From Aselliscus stoliczkanus (Eukaryota; Chordata; Mammalia; Chiroptera; Hipposideridae), in NCBI GenBank assembly GCA_033961575.1, contig CM066731.1, forward strand, positions 62,277,501-62,341,500: a stretch of DNA of 64,000 nucleotides, read 5' to 3'. A program made the translations under genes and the position numbers. The notes below the pieces were generated by a model. The model saw only the letters and a program-made list of their open reading frames with translations, did not search any database and was not told where the DNA came from. Shown here piece after piece: positions 52,080 to 63,330 of the stretch. The stretch's first letter is position 1. The number at the start of each line of letters is the position of its first letter.

Positions 52080-52247
52080 TCAGGGACCCTGTGTATTTAT
52101 TTATTTATTTGTTTGTTTATTCATTTATTTATTCATTTTTGAGGGCAGTGTCACTGGCCTTCATGTGTGGGACCCGAACCGGGGCTGGTGGCATCCCAAG
52201 CCAGCGCTTAACCACCACGCCACTCGGCCGGCCCTCAGGGACCCTGT
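52080..52247 (-). mobile_element. tRNA-class SINE (ggccggcc type), antisense, target duplication
   Basis: The target duplication 'tcagggaccctgt' is at 52080-52092 and 52235-52247. On the plus strand the tail reads as (TTTA)n, then 'agggcagtgtcactgg' and the tRNA-like head ending ggccggccc. Confidence 0.9.
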
Positions 52248-52329
52248 TTATAATACTGTTTGGTTTTTACAACAATTCTCAGTTCTCTGACACCAAGTGG
52301 GTGTCCTACAGTTCAGTTCAGTTCTGATA

Positions 52330-53002
52330 CTACTCAGAATTAGCACAGACCCTGCAAGTTAAGGGCTCAGTCCCACAAAACTGCCCCCACTTCAGAGACC
52401 AGCTGCAAATGTAGGCCCCAGGCTACTGACACATCTGCCCAGCTGACTGCAAATTTGGGGGTTCCCGCAACCCCCTCCACAGCTTTGATTAATCCTTAGA
52501 ACAACTCAGAACTCAAGCAAACACTATACTTACAGATTATTATAAGGGCTACAAATGAACAGCTAGATAAAGAGGTTACATGGGGCAGGAGGGGACAAAG
52601 GGAGGTGGCAGGTGGCTTCCATGCCTTCTCCAGACACACCACCTCCCAGCTCCTTGATATGTTCACCAACCCGGAGGGTCTCCAAATCTCGGAGTTTAAG
52701 AGCTTTTATGGAAGTTTTATGATGTAGTCATGCTTGACTAAATAACTGGCCACAGGTGACTGAGCTCCATCTACTGCCCCACTTCCCACCCTGGAGGTTG
52801 GGAAGGGGGTGGTAGAAAATTTCAGTCCTCTAAGGTTGGCCTGACCCTCTCTCAAGACTGAGTGCCCACCCAGTGTCACCTCATTAGCATAAATTCAGGC
52901 ATGATGGGAAGAGTATGGTTATGAATACTGAAAGACACTCCCATCATCTGGAAATTCCAAGGGGTTTTAGGAGCTTTGTGCCAGAAACTGGGGCAAAGGC
53001 TG

Positions 53003-53077
<75 letters not shown>

Positions 53078-53130
53078 CCACAAATATTGACTGTGTAACA
53101 ATCAGTGATTTGTACATCTGAGGACAAGAG
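52330..53130 (+). mobile_element. ancient LTR relic ending in expanded (TA)n
   Basis: 'cttatagattattataagggctac'-like start, 'ctccttgatatgttcaccaaccc', 'aactggccacaggtgactgagctccatc', 'ggaaattccaaggggttttaggagctttgtgccagaaactgg' then A run and TA run and 'attaccacaaatattg'. This is the layout of a mammalian ERV LTR whose 3' part normally reads aaatatatatt. Family not certain. Confidence 0.55.
53003..53076. repeat. A(18)(TA)n microsatellite
   Basis: About 18 A then about 27 TA units. Confidence 0.95.
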
Positions 53131-54668
53131 TCCTTGTTCATCTCAGGAATCCTAGTCCTAGCACCTCACCTAGATCTAAGCACACAATAGATGCTCAATC
53201 AGTGTTGACCTAAATGACCCCTTGTGCTCTTCAAAGATGACCTGGTGTTTGGCTCCTCTGTGAAATCAAAATGGACTTTACCAAGGCTTCTGTGCACTAG
53301 AGGGTTTTTTTTTCCTCCCTGCTCTGCTGCTTCTAAAGGAGCTATGAGGACAAAGAAAGTTTCCACACCTGTGCCTTTGCTCCGAGCAACCTCACCTATG
53401 TGTGAAAGTTACTGAAGACCAGAAAAATGTGGAAAGCACCCCACCCCACAGAGGCCGCTCCAAGATGCTGGTCCTCCCAGCCTTTGAGAACATCTGGCCA
53501 GTCTTGGAAAGTCAAGAGAGGAAAAAAAAAGATGTCCATGTCCTGAAAATTCTCGACACAGAGAACTCTAATCTGACCTTTCTGACACCATTGTCGTCTG
53601 GCTAGAAGTGACAATGGAAAGTTTATCCTTTGAGGCTGGGGGGGAAGGATAAATAGAAGTCTCTGTTGTCCTAAAGCTGCTTTTATTTTCTCCCCTTTGC
53701 TCTGACTTTGGCAATGGTGTTGCCTGCTTTTCTGGGATTTGCTGCAGGACGCTAGGGGTCTTCACACCATCCCTGGAAGTGGAACTTAGAAGCTCCTCTC
53801 ACGTGGCCTCAGGAGCCCCATCCTGCCCTCACATTCCTGAAGTGGACTGAGAGCTGGGAAACACAGAACCTGGCCAGGGAGTAAAGAAATGAATACGGCT
53901 GTCACGGAACTAGATGGAGCAAAAGCTGCAGCCCCAGGGGACATTCCCTAACCACAGTTCCTCCAGCTGTTCTGACTTCCTGTTCCACCAGCGCCTGTAG
54001 TCCATCCCTGAAGACATTCCCACAGCCAGCTGAAAGCCCAGGACCCATTTCTGCTTACCTGCTACAGATGTAATCGGGAACTTGAGCTGATTCTGGAGAA
54101 GAGGGACTGGCCAGATTTCCCTCTCTGGGGACAAGCTTCCGGGAGCAAGTTTTTGTTCATGCCTCTAGGTTTTTAGCTCAGTGAGCCACAAAATGAGAAG
54201 CTTGTGCAATTTGGCACTTCTGGTCTATTCCCAATAAAGAAATGTCCGTTTGGAATGATTTATCTTGGAAGGAAAGAGGGACTATTTTATGGATGGGGGA
54301 AAAAATCAAATCACTTCAAAGATCAGTGAAACGTCAGCTAAAAAGGAAAGAATGAAGTTATGATGGACTGGAGAAAAACACAAAATTGTAGGCTCCCCCA
54401 GGTCACCCTACTTTGCTCTCCCTGGTAGGGGAGGCTTGTAGACTGAAGCAGGTTTCGTAATCAACCTTAGGGTTTCTAGTATTTCCTCATTGTACCCAGC
54501 CCCTAAACTCAGACTCATTTGCAATGAAACCATTTACACATGGGAAAATCAAACCCAATACTCACAGGAAGATGAAAAAGGAAAGGAGCTGAAACGGGTG
54601 CTATATTTCCAACTTCAAGTGAGATCCTGCTTAGAGAACACATACCACTCTTAGAAGAATAGTGATTT
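53131..54668. other. intergenic, nothing recognised
   Basis: No supported coding region or named repeat. Confidence 0.45.
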
Positions 54669-55344
54669 AAAACACTAGAACCCTTGTGCACTGTTGGTGG
54701 AAATACAAAATGGCGCAGCTGCTAAGGAAAACAGGATGGTGGTCCCTCAAACGATTAAATTTAGAATCACCATATGATCCAGCAATCCCACTTCTAGGTA
54801 CATACCCCAAAGAATTGAAAACAGGGTTTCCAAGAGATATTTGTACAACTATGTTCATAGCAGAGTTATTCATAATAGTCATTTGGTGGACACAACCCAA
54901 ATGTTCATTGACAGATGAATGACTAAATGAAACGTAGTATATACATACATACAATGGAATGTTATTCGGTCTTAAAAAGGAAGGAAATGCTGACACATGC
55001 TCTGACACAACATGAATTAACCTTGAGGACATTACAGTAAGCAATATAAACCAGTCACAAAAAGACAACTGTTTCCCCTCACATGGGGTGCCTAGAAGAG
55101 TCCAATTCATAGGGACAGAAAGTAGAATGGTGGTTGCCAGGGGCTGGGTGGGGAGTTGAGGGAATTTAGAGTTAGTGTTTAATGGGTATAGAGTTTCAGT
55201 TTTGCAAGACAAGGAAGTTCTGGAGATTGCTTGCACAACAATGTGAATACACTTAACATTATTGAACTTAATGATTAAGAGGGTAAATTTTATGTTATGT
55301 GTACTTTACCACAATTCAAAACCAAAAACCAAAAAACACTAGAA
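54669..55344 (+). mobile_element. old L1 3' end with target duplication
   Basis: The direct repeat 'aaaacactagaa' is at 54669-54680 and 55333-55344. It encloses an L1 3' end with 'cactgttggtggaaatac', 'ccagcaatcccacttctagg', 'atgttcatagcagagttattc', 'ggttgccaggggctggg'. A 78-codon fragment (54686-54922) is ORF2-derived. 5'-truncated and decayed. Confidence 0.85.
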
Positions 55345-55489
55345 TGTACAGCCCAGCATTAGGGAAGGTGGTATTCCATCCATAAGTAGCATAGCACGCC
55401 ATCTCCTTCTCCGATGTCACCCTTGCCTGTGACAAGAGAGGAAGAAATCACAGGACAAACACGCTCTATAAGCTGATGTCACATTTCGG

Positions 55490-55880
55490 ACACTAAGGAT
55501 GCTGTCCTTCTTGTTCTTCAGTCTAGTTGTGGAGGACATTGCTTCACTGGCCCACGTTGGTATCGTCATTGCGCTCTTCTCGGGTGAGGTAGATCGGTCT
55601 CTGGCCTCTGGATCGCCATTCACAGAGGCTCTTGGCAGCTCACACTGGCTGCTGGCCGCTCACGCTGACTGCCAGCCACTCACTGTAGCCTATGGCAGCC
55701 CACTGCAGCAGGGGCTGCAGCTATGCCGTCCCTGGGGACTCACAGCAGCCCAGCTCCAGGTGGAGCTGTTGTTCACCATCTTAGCTGTAGAGGGCAGTGT
55801 CACCCATCAGTGGGATCCGAACCGGGGCCACTGTCGTCCCAAGCCAGCTCTTAGCCAATCCACCACTCGGCCAGCCCCAG
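55490..55880 (-). mobile_element. long composite SINE
   Basis: Read on the minus strand: the ggccggcc-type tRNA head (ending at 55790 with 'actgccctcta') is joined to a GC-rich body with short repeats (ggcagctcac, tggctgctgg, ctgccagccactc). A 3' part follows related to the VES-like SINE ('ctccacaactagactgaagaac'). About 390 bp, more than twice the usual length here. Confidence 0.6.
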
Positions 55881-57294
55881 GAGCTCTTCTTGAATCAGGA
55901 TTGAACCTTGGTTTTCATCCTCCCCCTGGCGTGCTGGGCACCCACCAGACATTCAGGGCACACGAGCATGACTTTGCACACTTGTCTCCCTGCCAAAGCT
56001 AAGGAAGGAATTTCCCCACCTGGGAACTAGTTCTCTCGCTAGCCTGGGGTAGAAGATAATGGAAACCAGAATGACTTTTCCAAGGTCACCTATGACTGAG
56101 GTGTGACAAGAAACCACGAGGCTGAGGCCGTGGTGGGGACCTGGTAGCTCGCAGGCAGCCTGCAGAGCCCGCTGTGGCTCAGACAAGATACGTGCAGACC
56201 CTGGGGCAAGGGCAGGCTACCAGCAGTCCCAGGCCCTGCACACAGGCCTTGGTGCTAGACATTACCTAGTAGGAAACAGAACACCTCTGGGCTCCAAGAT
56301 CCTAGGGTCCCCTTTCCTCAGCCACACTCACACCCGTGAGGAATAGCAGCCCAAACACAAATTGCTACAACCCTCATTGCTGCATCTAGGGACAGTTCTT
56401 GCAAGGTCACTACTGAGGTTCCAGGCATTTAGACAGAGTATTTGGGATTAGGGGATTGGGGAGAGTGAAGTAATCCCACCCACCCTTACACCATGAAAAT
56501 ACTCCTACGGCTGGGGGACCCATCGGAGAGAGATGGAGAGGCCACCAAGGAGAATACAGATCTGCGGTCCTTTTGTCCTTTTGCAACCATTTGTGTATAT
56601 TGGGCATTCTGAGTGTTTGTAATATTTAAGGGGAATTGGCATTGAAGAATCTAATATATTAGCCTTGTGATGCCAATTTAAAGTGTGTAATTAAGTAATT
56701 GTTTAGATTTGTGATTTTACTAGGTTTGTAAACAATATTAGAATGTTTATGAGAACTTGAAATGCATTGTATTTTTGTTTCACTTACTACACTCATTAGA
56801 ATTGTTTTAGTATTTGGGGGATATTCTGATTATAAGGTATTTGAAGTGCTTATACATAAAACCAAATATATTAAATTCATAAATCCAGTTTAAAATACAT
56901 AAGGGGACTTAATTAACAAAATGTGAAAAGCCCCTTTAAGAGTGATTGTTCGAATTTACTAGATTTATAAATAAAATAATGAGAGCTGTCAGTTTAACTT
57001 AAAAGCTTAAGAAAAATTTGGGGGTTTTCCCAGTATGTTACTTAAATAAATTGAGTATAATTGTTAAAAAGTAACCACAAATAGTGTCTCTTCTACACAC
57101 AAAGCTCCCCTCAAGAACATTGCAAAAATAACCCAGAGTGGCCACTGAACCTTATATAAGTGGCAGAGAGGACTGCCCAGGGACGTGATGGTGAGAAGGG
57201 AGGACAGGTAGGATCATAGAATGCGCTGATGTCAGGGCCAAATGTCCCTCTCCCCAACCCCTGCCACTGCGTGAGCATAGAAGCTCCATGGACT
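55881..57294. other. intergenic, nothing recognised
   Basis: 56.6-57.07 kb is markedly AT-rich. No supported gene. Confidence 0.45.
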
Positions 57295-57423
57295 CCCCCC
57301 GCCACCTTTTTATTATAAAAACTTCAAACCTACAAAAACGTGAAAAACATATAGTACAATGAACACCTATACACCCACTACCCAGTGGTTCTAAACTTTT
57401 CATCATAGTGATTTATTTATATC

Positions 57424-57467
<44 letters not shown>

Positions 57468-57690
57468 CATCTATCATCTATATATCTATATCATCTATCT
57501 ACAGAACCATTTCAAAGTAATTTGCTGATATCATAATTTATCTCAAAATGCCTCAGTATAAGTCTCCCAAAGTAAGAATGTTCTCTTCTCTTTTTAAAAA
57601 GAATATTCTATTCTGTAACCACAATACTGCCATACCTGATGTTTTCCCTAATACCATCTAAATCCCAATCCATAGTCAAATGTTCTCAAA
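57295..57690. mobile_element. old L1-type relic with (CTAT)n
   Basis: 'acatatagtacaatgaacacctatacacccactaccca' and 'taaccacaatactgccata', 'taataccatctaaatcccaatccatagtcaaa'-like order is that of an old L1 region. It is interrupted by a (CTAT)n microsatellite at 57423-57467. Confidence 0.5.
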
Positions 57691-57902
57691 GCTATGTACA
57701 AATGATTTGTTTTTTTTCTTTTGAGTCTGGTTTATTTAATTCATGTTGTGTTTTTAAGAAATATTTATGTCATGTGATACAGTGGTATATTGTTTCACTA
57801 CTGTATAATATTTTATTGTAAAATATGCATATTAATGAAATATATACATATATATCCATTCAACTGGTTTATGCATTATTGTTGTTTCTGGGTTTCGCCT
57901 AT

Positions 57903-58006
57903 CTAAATGATGTCACTGGCCCTCATATGTGGGACCCAAACTGGGAACGCTGGCGTCCCAAGCCAGCTCTTAACCACTGCGCCACTCGGCCGGCCCTAAA
58001 TGATGT
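57903..58006 (-). mobile_element. tail-less tRNA-class SINE with target duplication
   Basis: The target duplication 'ctaaatgatgt' is at 57903-57913 and 57996-58006. Between them is the ggccggcc-type head and 'gtcactggccctcatatgtg', but the usual 'gagggcagt' end and A tail are missing. Confidence 0.8.
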
Positions 58007-58692
58007 TTTCTTAAAACTACATTCCAAGCAAGAATCATGCGATGCATATCTCTTTACATTATTTTAATCAGAGTAGCCCTCCACCTTTATTTTTACTTTC
58101 ATGAAGCTAAGGTGCTTGCAGTGGATAGACCAGTTGTCTTGAAGAACGTCCCAAATTCTAAACTTGTTTTTTCTGCCTGGCATTGTTTTATCCTTTTCCT
58201 CTATCGCTGGTTTTCTTGTAAACTAGAAGTTAGGACAGATGTCTTGTTTAGGTTCAGGTTAAATATTTTTGGCAAGGATGCTTTCTGGGTGATGCTGTGT
58301 GCTGAGTAGCGCATCCTTCCAGGAGACTCACAATACCAGGTTATCCCACAATAACTTAGTTAAGTCACAGGGTGAGTGATTCTCCCACAGTCACACGATG
58401 ATGAAAGAGAAAAGGAAGGAGGAGAACATCATGTCGGAGGAGTGAAGGGGATGGCACAGATTTGGAGGCTGACAGATCAGAGCTTTGGAGTCATTGCCAT
58501 GTACAGGCGCTGGGCTGGCACCCCCTCTCTTCCTGTCTCTGAGGCCTTCAGGCCTTTTTGAAACACGCACCCTGGGCAATGGTTGTATCAATTTTCCCCA
58601 CTTCAGCCTGCAGACTTATTGGTTATTCTTGATACAGAACATGACAAGAGCAGTGACCAAGGCTGAACAATCCACTCACCCAAATCAATAAG

Positions 58693-58776
58693 TATTGGGT
58701 TGTTGGAAAAGTCATGACATATTTTTCTATGTTTTTCGTTGCAAAAATGTTTCATGACTTTTCTGACAACCCAATA
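58693..58776. mobile_element. 80-bp mariner-type MITE
   Basis: 58695-58774, flanked by TA on both sides. Inverted ends are TTGGGTTGTTGGAAAAGTCA and the complement of TGACTTTTCTGACAACCCAA. Length and TA duplication are as in the MADE1 class of mariner-derived elements. Confidence 0.8.
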
Positions 58777-59264
58777 GTTAGAGGTGAGGCCTGGTAGGGG
58801 AACTTGAATTTGAAGCTGTGAGAAACTTGGGTTTCTCACAGGGGTACAACTCCCACCCCCTGACCCCCGCCGCCGATTTACCAAACTGGAGACTGGTAGC
58901 CTCTCCCAGAAAGAAGCCCTGAAAGTCCTAGAGTAGGGAGCCCTGTGAATGCCTGCGTCTGTCCTTGAAGTATTCAAAGCAAAAGGTACTCTTTTTGCTT
59001 TGGGCTTTTGTTCTCCTGATAGGATTTCCACGTGGACCTGTTGAATGAAGAGCATGGGCTGGACTCTCCTGGGTCAGTCATTAGAAGAGTACCCCTAAGG
59101 TTCTCCTGAAGCCAATCAAAGCCTGTGTGGCACCATGCTGATCACAGAATGCCTTCATTTAACCCCATGATGCAGACGAGGACACAGTTACAAGTGCGGA
59201 GCCAGGATTTGAAGCAGAGCACTTATTCTCAGGGCCCTGCAGCTGGATAAAAGGCTCATCCCTG

Positions 59265-59692
59265 TTGGCGTAAGAAACTTCCAAACCTATAAGGAATCTT
59301 TATAAGAGTGTATTGGAGCCAAAGCTGAGGGCAATTGCTGGGAAGCAAGGTCTCAAATGCTCCAGAGAATAACAGTTTTGCTGTTTCTTTCATGCATTTG
59401 AGATTAAGGGAGATGATATGAAGGTGGGAGAAAGCAAGGTGTGGATTGGATTACAGAGTAGTTCATATCTTGTGCTCTCTTGAAGGTGGTTCTGCTCATT
59501 TCGAAGGTGTGTTAACCTAGATGCACAGGAACAATGGACAGGGTTTACTTAAGGCGAAGATAAACCTTTTACTAAAAAGGTTACATGCTTGGGGTGTGAC
59601 TACCCACCATGACCTGCCCAGTTAGGGATTTATGATCAGATCACCTTGTTAGGTTACTTTCCATAGAACCCCTTTTTCATCCACATCCCTAA
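59265..59692 (+). mobile_element. unidentified LTR-like repeat, copy B
   Basis: Shorter relative of copy A at 51.3 kb: 'ttggcgtaagaaacttccaaacct' to 'ccctttttcatccacat', with internal deletions. Confidence 0.55.
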
Positions 59693-59879
59693 GTGGTTAA
59701 CCTGTCCTGCCATGAGCATCAATGGCTCCTACCAAGTGTCCCAGATACTCCCTTTATATCAGAACTGACAACCCTGCTGTGGGCAGCTCCCAGCACTCCC
59801 CCACCCCTCCTCACACTCCATTCCTCTCCCAGGCTAGAATGTTTTCCACAGTCTAAAACAGTTTTTACTCATTGGAGCC

Positions 59880-59902
59880 AAAAAAAAAAAAAAAAAAAAA
59901 AA
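59880..59902 (+). repeat. poly(A) run of 23
   Basis: Homopolymer without an obvious retroelement before it. Confidence 0.8.
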
Positions 59903-60289
59903 GGCTATAAAATGAATCAAGTAAACATTCAAAGCAACTTTCTTCTCATCCTCAAAGTAAAAGCTTTTCTACCTAAGGTTTTTATTGTTGTTGCTGGAAT
60001 ATTTTTATGTGTTATTTAGTTGTAAATGACGTAACTAAAACTGACTAAAAATTATTGATACACCTAACTGAAAAGACCAGTGTCTTGAATGACACCAGAG
60101 GATTTAAAAACACATTCCTCTCTTTCTTGACTCCACTTTCTTTTCCAGGCTTCATCTTGAGGCATGCTGCTCCTCTTTGTAGCAAGTTGTTCCATTTTCC
60201 ACGCATTTCACTCTGTGATGCAGGAAAAGGGAGACCTCCCTTCCCTGTGGATTATTGCGAATAGCCTCTGACTTATCTCCCTGCTTTTG

Positions 60290-60470
60290 TTTTTCTCAAA
60301 AACTCAGACTATTGTCCACCACACTCAGCATGACCAGTTCTGGTGGCTGGGAAGTCCAAGATAAAGGTAGGGGTGAGGTAGATTCATTCTGAGGACTCCT
60401 CTCTTGGCTTGTAGGTGGCCGCCATCTTGCTGTGTGCTCACATGGCATTATACTTATGTGCACACGCATG
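60290..60470 (-). mobile_element. MaLR-type LTR fragment
   Basis: 'accagttctggtggctgggaagtccaagataaagg', 'ctcttggcttgtaggtggccgccatcttgctgtgtgctcacatgg' is the middle of an MST/MLT1-type LTR. Confidence 0.6.
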
Positions 60471-61079
60471 AAGAGAGAAAGATTTGTAAGACTCGTCATG
60501 TGGGTGTGAGAGAATCAAGGGTGCTGAAAAAATCACAGATGTGTCAGAGGGAGCCATAGTTAGCAAAGGTTCAAGGTGGATCTCCCTAGAAGGATTTTCC
60601 AGAACATTGGGATTAGGTTGATCAAGCCTCATGCCAAAGGGACTGAAGTCTAGTGTGGGACAGGGATTCAGAGATGGGGTGGGGAGGCCCAAGTTGGAAG
60701 GAGAAGCAGATTTTCCTTTCTGTCTGTAGCACCCAGGCAGCTGTGGTCTGGGAACTAAATCAGCCTTTCAAATTCTACGTCTTCCATTCTGTGTTCCTGG
60801 CCCTGTGTCTGATGATCAGACATACACCATTTTTAAAGAGTTTCATCAAAGTCTTGCTTGGCTACAAGAGGAGCTAGTAACTGAGACTACACTCCTTTTG
60901 CTTTGAAGACTGACGCAGACAAACAACAGATAAGAGAGTACTTATGTAGTTCAAATGGAAGATGGTCCATAAAGAACTCCGAAGAGGCTGGCAAGCACAG
61001 CAGAATGAACATGAGCTGGATGGTCTGTGTCCTGCTGAAGCTGAAACACAGAACACTGAAGATAATAATAGCAGACCCT

Positions 61080-61280
61080 TACTGAGTGCGGCTTTCGTAT
61101 ACTAACTCATCTAATCTCCACAACAACCCCGATGAGACAGTTACTATTATTAAACAGTTACAGACAAGAAACAAAGGCATGGAGATATTGACTCATTTAG
61201 CCCAAGGTCACATAAGCTGTATAAGAACCAGGAGTGGAACACTTATAACCTGGTTTCAGAGTCTGCACTCTTAGCTTCTC
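61080..61280 (-). mobile_element. MIR relic, antisense
   Basis: 'aactcatctaatctccacaacaaccccgatgagac', 'cccaaggtcacataagctg', 'aaccaggagtggaacactta' is MIR in reverse. Confidence 0.75.
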
Positions 61281-61469
61281 CCCTGTCTCACTTGCCCTCA
61301 CTCTGGATCAGGGACTGGTGTCCTTATTTAACAGAGGAGGATGGGTTTCAATTCAGGAAGTAAAATAGGACCCAGGAAGCCAATCCCACAGGCTGGGAAA
61401 ACCAAGGGGGAGGGATCACATTTTCCTGTGAAGTACAACCACAGACGAGGCAATCAAACCAGGTCCTCT

Positions 61470-62270
61470 GGTTCAATGTACAGTAAGTGAAAAGATGCGC
61501 AGTGTCATTAGTCATTAGGGAAATGCAAATCAAAACCACAAAGAGATACCACTTCACACCCATGAAGTTGGCTAGAAGCAAAAGGGAAAAAAAAAGTGTT
61601 GATGAGGATGTGGGCAAGTTGGAGCCCTCATACATTGCTGGTGGGAAAGAAAAATGGTGCAGCCATGTTGTAAAACAGTCTGGAAGTCCCTCAAAAAGTT
61701 AAAGTTATCATATGACCCAGCAATTCCACTCCTACATATATACCCCAAAGAATGGAAAACAGGGACTCAAACAGTTGTGCACGAATGTTCATGGCAGCAT
61801 TATTCATGACAGTCAAAAAGTGGACAAGACCCAAACGTCCATCAATGGGTAAAGGGATAAATGGAATATGGTATATCCTAAAGTAGGATATTATTCAGCA
61901 TAAAAAGGGATAAAGTGTTGATACATGTTACAATGTGGATGAACCTCAGAAACATGCTAAGTGGTAGATGCAAGATACAAAGGTCATATACTTTCATTTA
62001 CATGATACATCCAGACTTGGTAAATCCATAGAAGAAGAAAATAGATTAGTGGTTTCCAGGGGCTGAAGGGAACGGTGACTGAGGAGTGATTACTTAATGG
62101 AGACAGGGTTTCTTTTTGGGGTGATGTAAATGTTTTGAAACTAAATAGAGGTAAAGATTGTACAACATTTTGAATGCCACTGAATCATTCATTTTAAAAT
62201 GGTTCATGTTATGTTATCTGAATGGTTCGTGTTATGTTAGGTTATGACCTCAATTTTTTTTAAAAGCAGA
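61470..62270 (+). mobile_element. old L1 3' end
   Basis: 'attagggaaatgcaaatcaaaaccacaaagagatacc', 'gctggtgggaaagaaaaatgg', 'gacccagcaattccactcct', 'atgttcatggcagcattattc', 'agtggtttccaggggctgaagg', then an AT-rich end. No intact frame. Confidence 0.85.
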
Positions 62271-62399
62271 ACCAAAACTAAGGTGTAGAAAAAAGGAGAA
62301 ATGTAATTTGGATCTGTTGCTCTAAAAACCTGAGTGTGGCTAAGTCATGTGTTACGTGTGAGCCGTGGGTGCCATCATAACAATGGCTGACACAGAGTG

Positions 62400-63330
62400 G
62401 CCTTTCTCTGCCCAGCACTGACCAGAGGTTCACATGGCCAGGCCTCACAACACCGTGAAGGTGAGGCAAGGATGAAGCTGGCATTCGAACTTAGGAACTC
62501 TGCTCTCAAGTTCATACCCTAACCCCAAACACTCTGCTTTTCCATGGTAATAATGAGAGTAACAAAAGCCAACATTTAATAAGTCCCGGCTGAGTGTCAG
62601 ATGTGTGCTAAGAAATCTGTTTATTCACACACTCATTCCATAAATATTTGTTGAGTGCCAACCTGTGCCACTTTTCTAGGCACTGAGTCACATCTGTGAA
62701 CAAGACAAATAGGTCCCTGTGTTCATGGAGAATATATTCCAGGAAGCAGAGACAACACTCTAAACTTTCTTGGCCCCTTGCTCTCAGCCCATTGGCTGTT
62801 GCCAAATCCTGCCAGGCTGCCTCCAACCTATTCATTCCTCTTCTCCACACCCAGTGCCCCATTGACTCTTTCCATCCATCCCTCACAAACCCAGCATGGA
62901 AAGACAATTAGAAGCAGCCCCACACTCAAGGAGCTTACTGTCCAACAGAAACCAATGAGTACATAATTCATATACTGTAAGTCCATGGAAAAGGATGGCG
63001 CAGGGTCACAGCTACAAGTGGGGAGATAAAGGCGAACACCCAGGTAAGCTGAGGAAGTCAGGAAAGGCTTCCTGGAGGAGGTGATGCCTGAATTGAAACC
63101 GCAGGATGGTAGGGACAATAGGTGCTAGCCAGCTTATTCACAGCTCTCTGTGGTTCAGCCCTGTACCTCAGTCATCCCTCCCCAGTCAGACCTGGGTTCA
63201 AATCTCCATTCAAACGCAGCCTGGCAGTGACACAGTGAGAATAATATACCTTCCCCATGTAGCTGTTGAAAGAATTAGCAATAACACATGTCAGGCTGAT
63301 ACATTGGCAGTTATTTAATAAGTCGTTGCT
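62400..63330. mobile_element. cluster of MIR and other ancient repeat fragments
   Basis: 62460-62620 is antisense MIR-like. 62630-63110 resembles a long ancient repeat ('aatatttgttgagtgccaacctgtgcc', 'aggaaaggcttcctggaggaggtgatg'). 63130-63330 is a sense MIR ('cagacctgggttcaaatctcc', 'gttgaaagaattagcaataa'). Confidence 0.5.

Noticed and set aside
57423..57467. Regular CTAT repeats considered as a CRISPR-like array
   Set aside because: Simple 4-base microsatellite without spacers in a mammalian genome.
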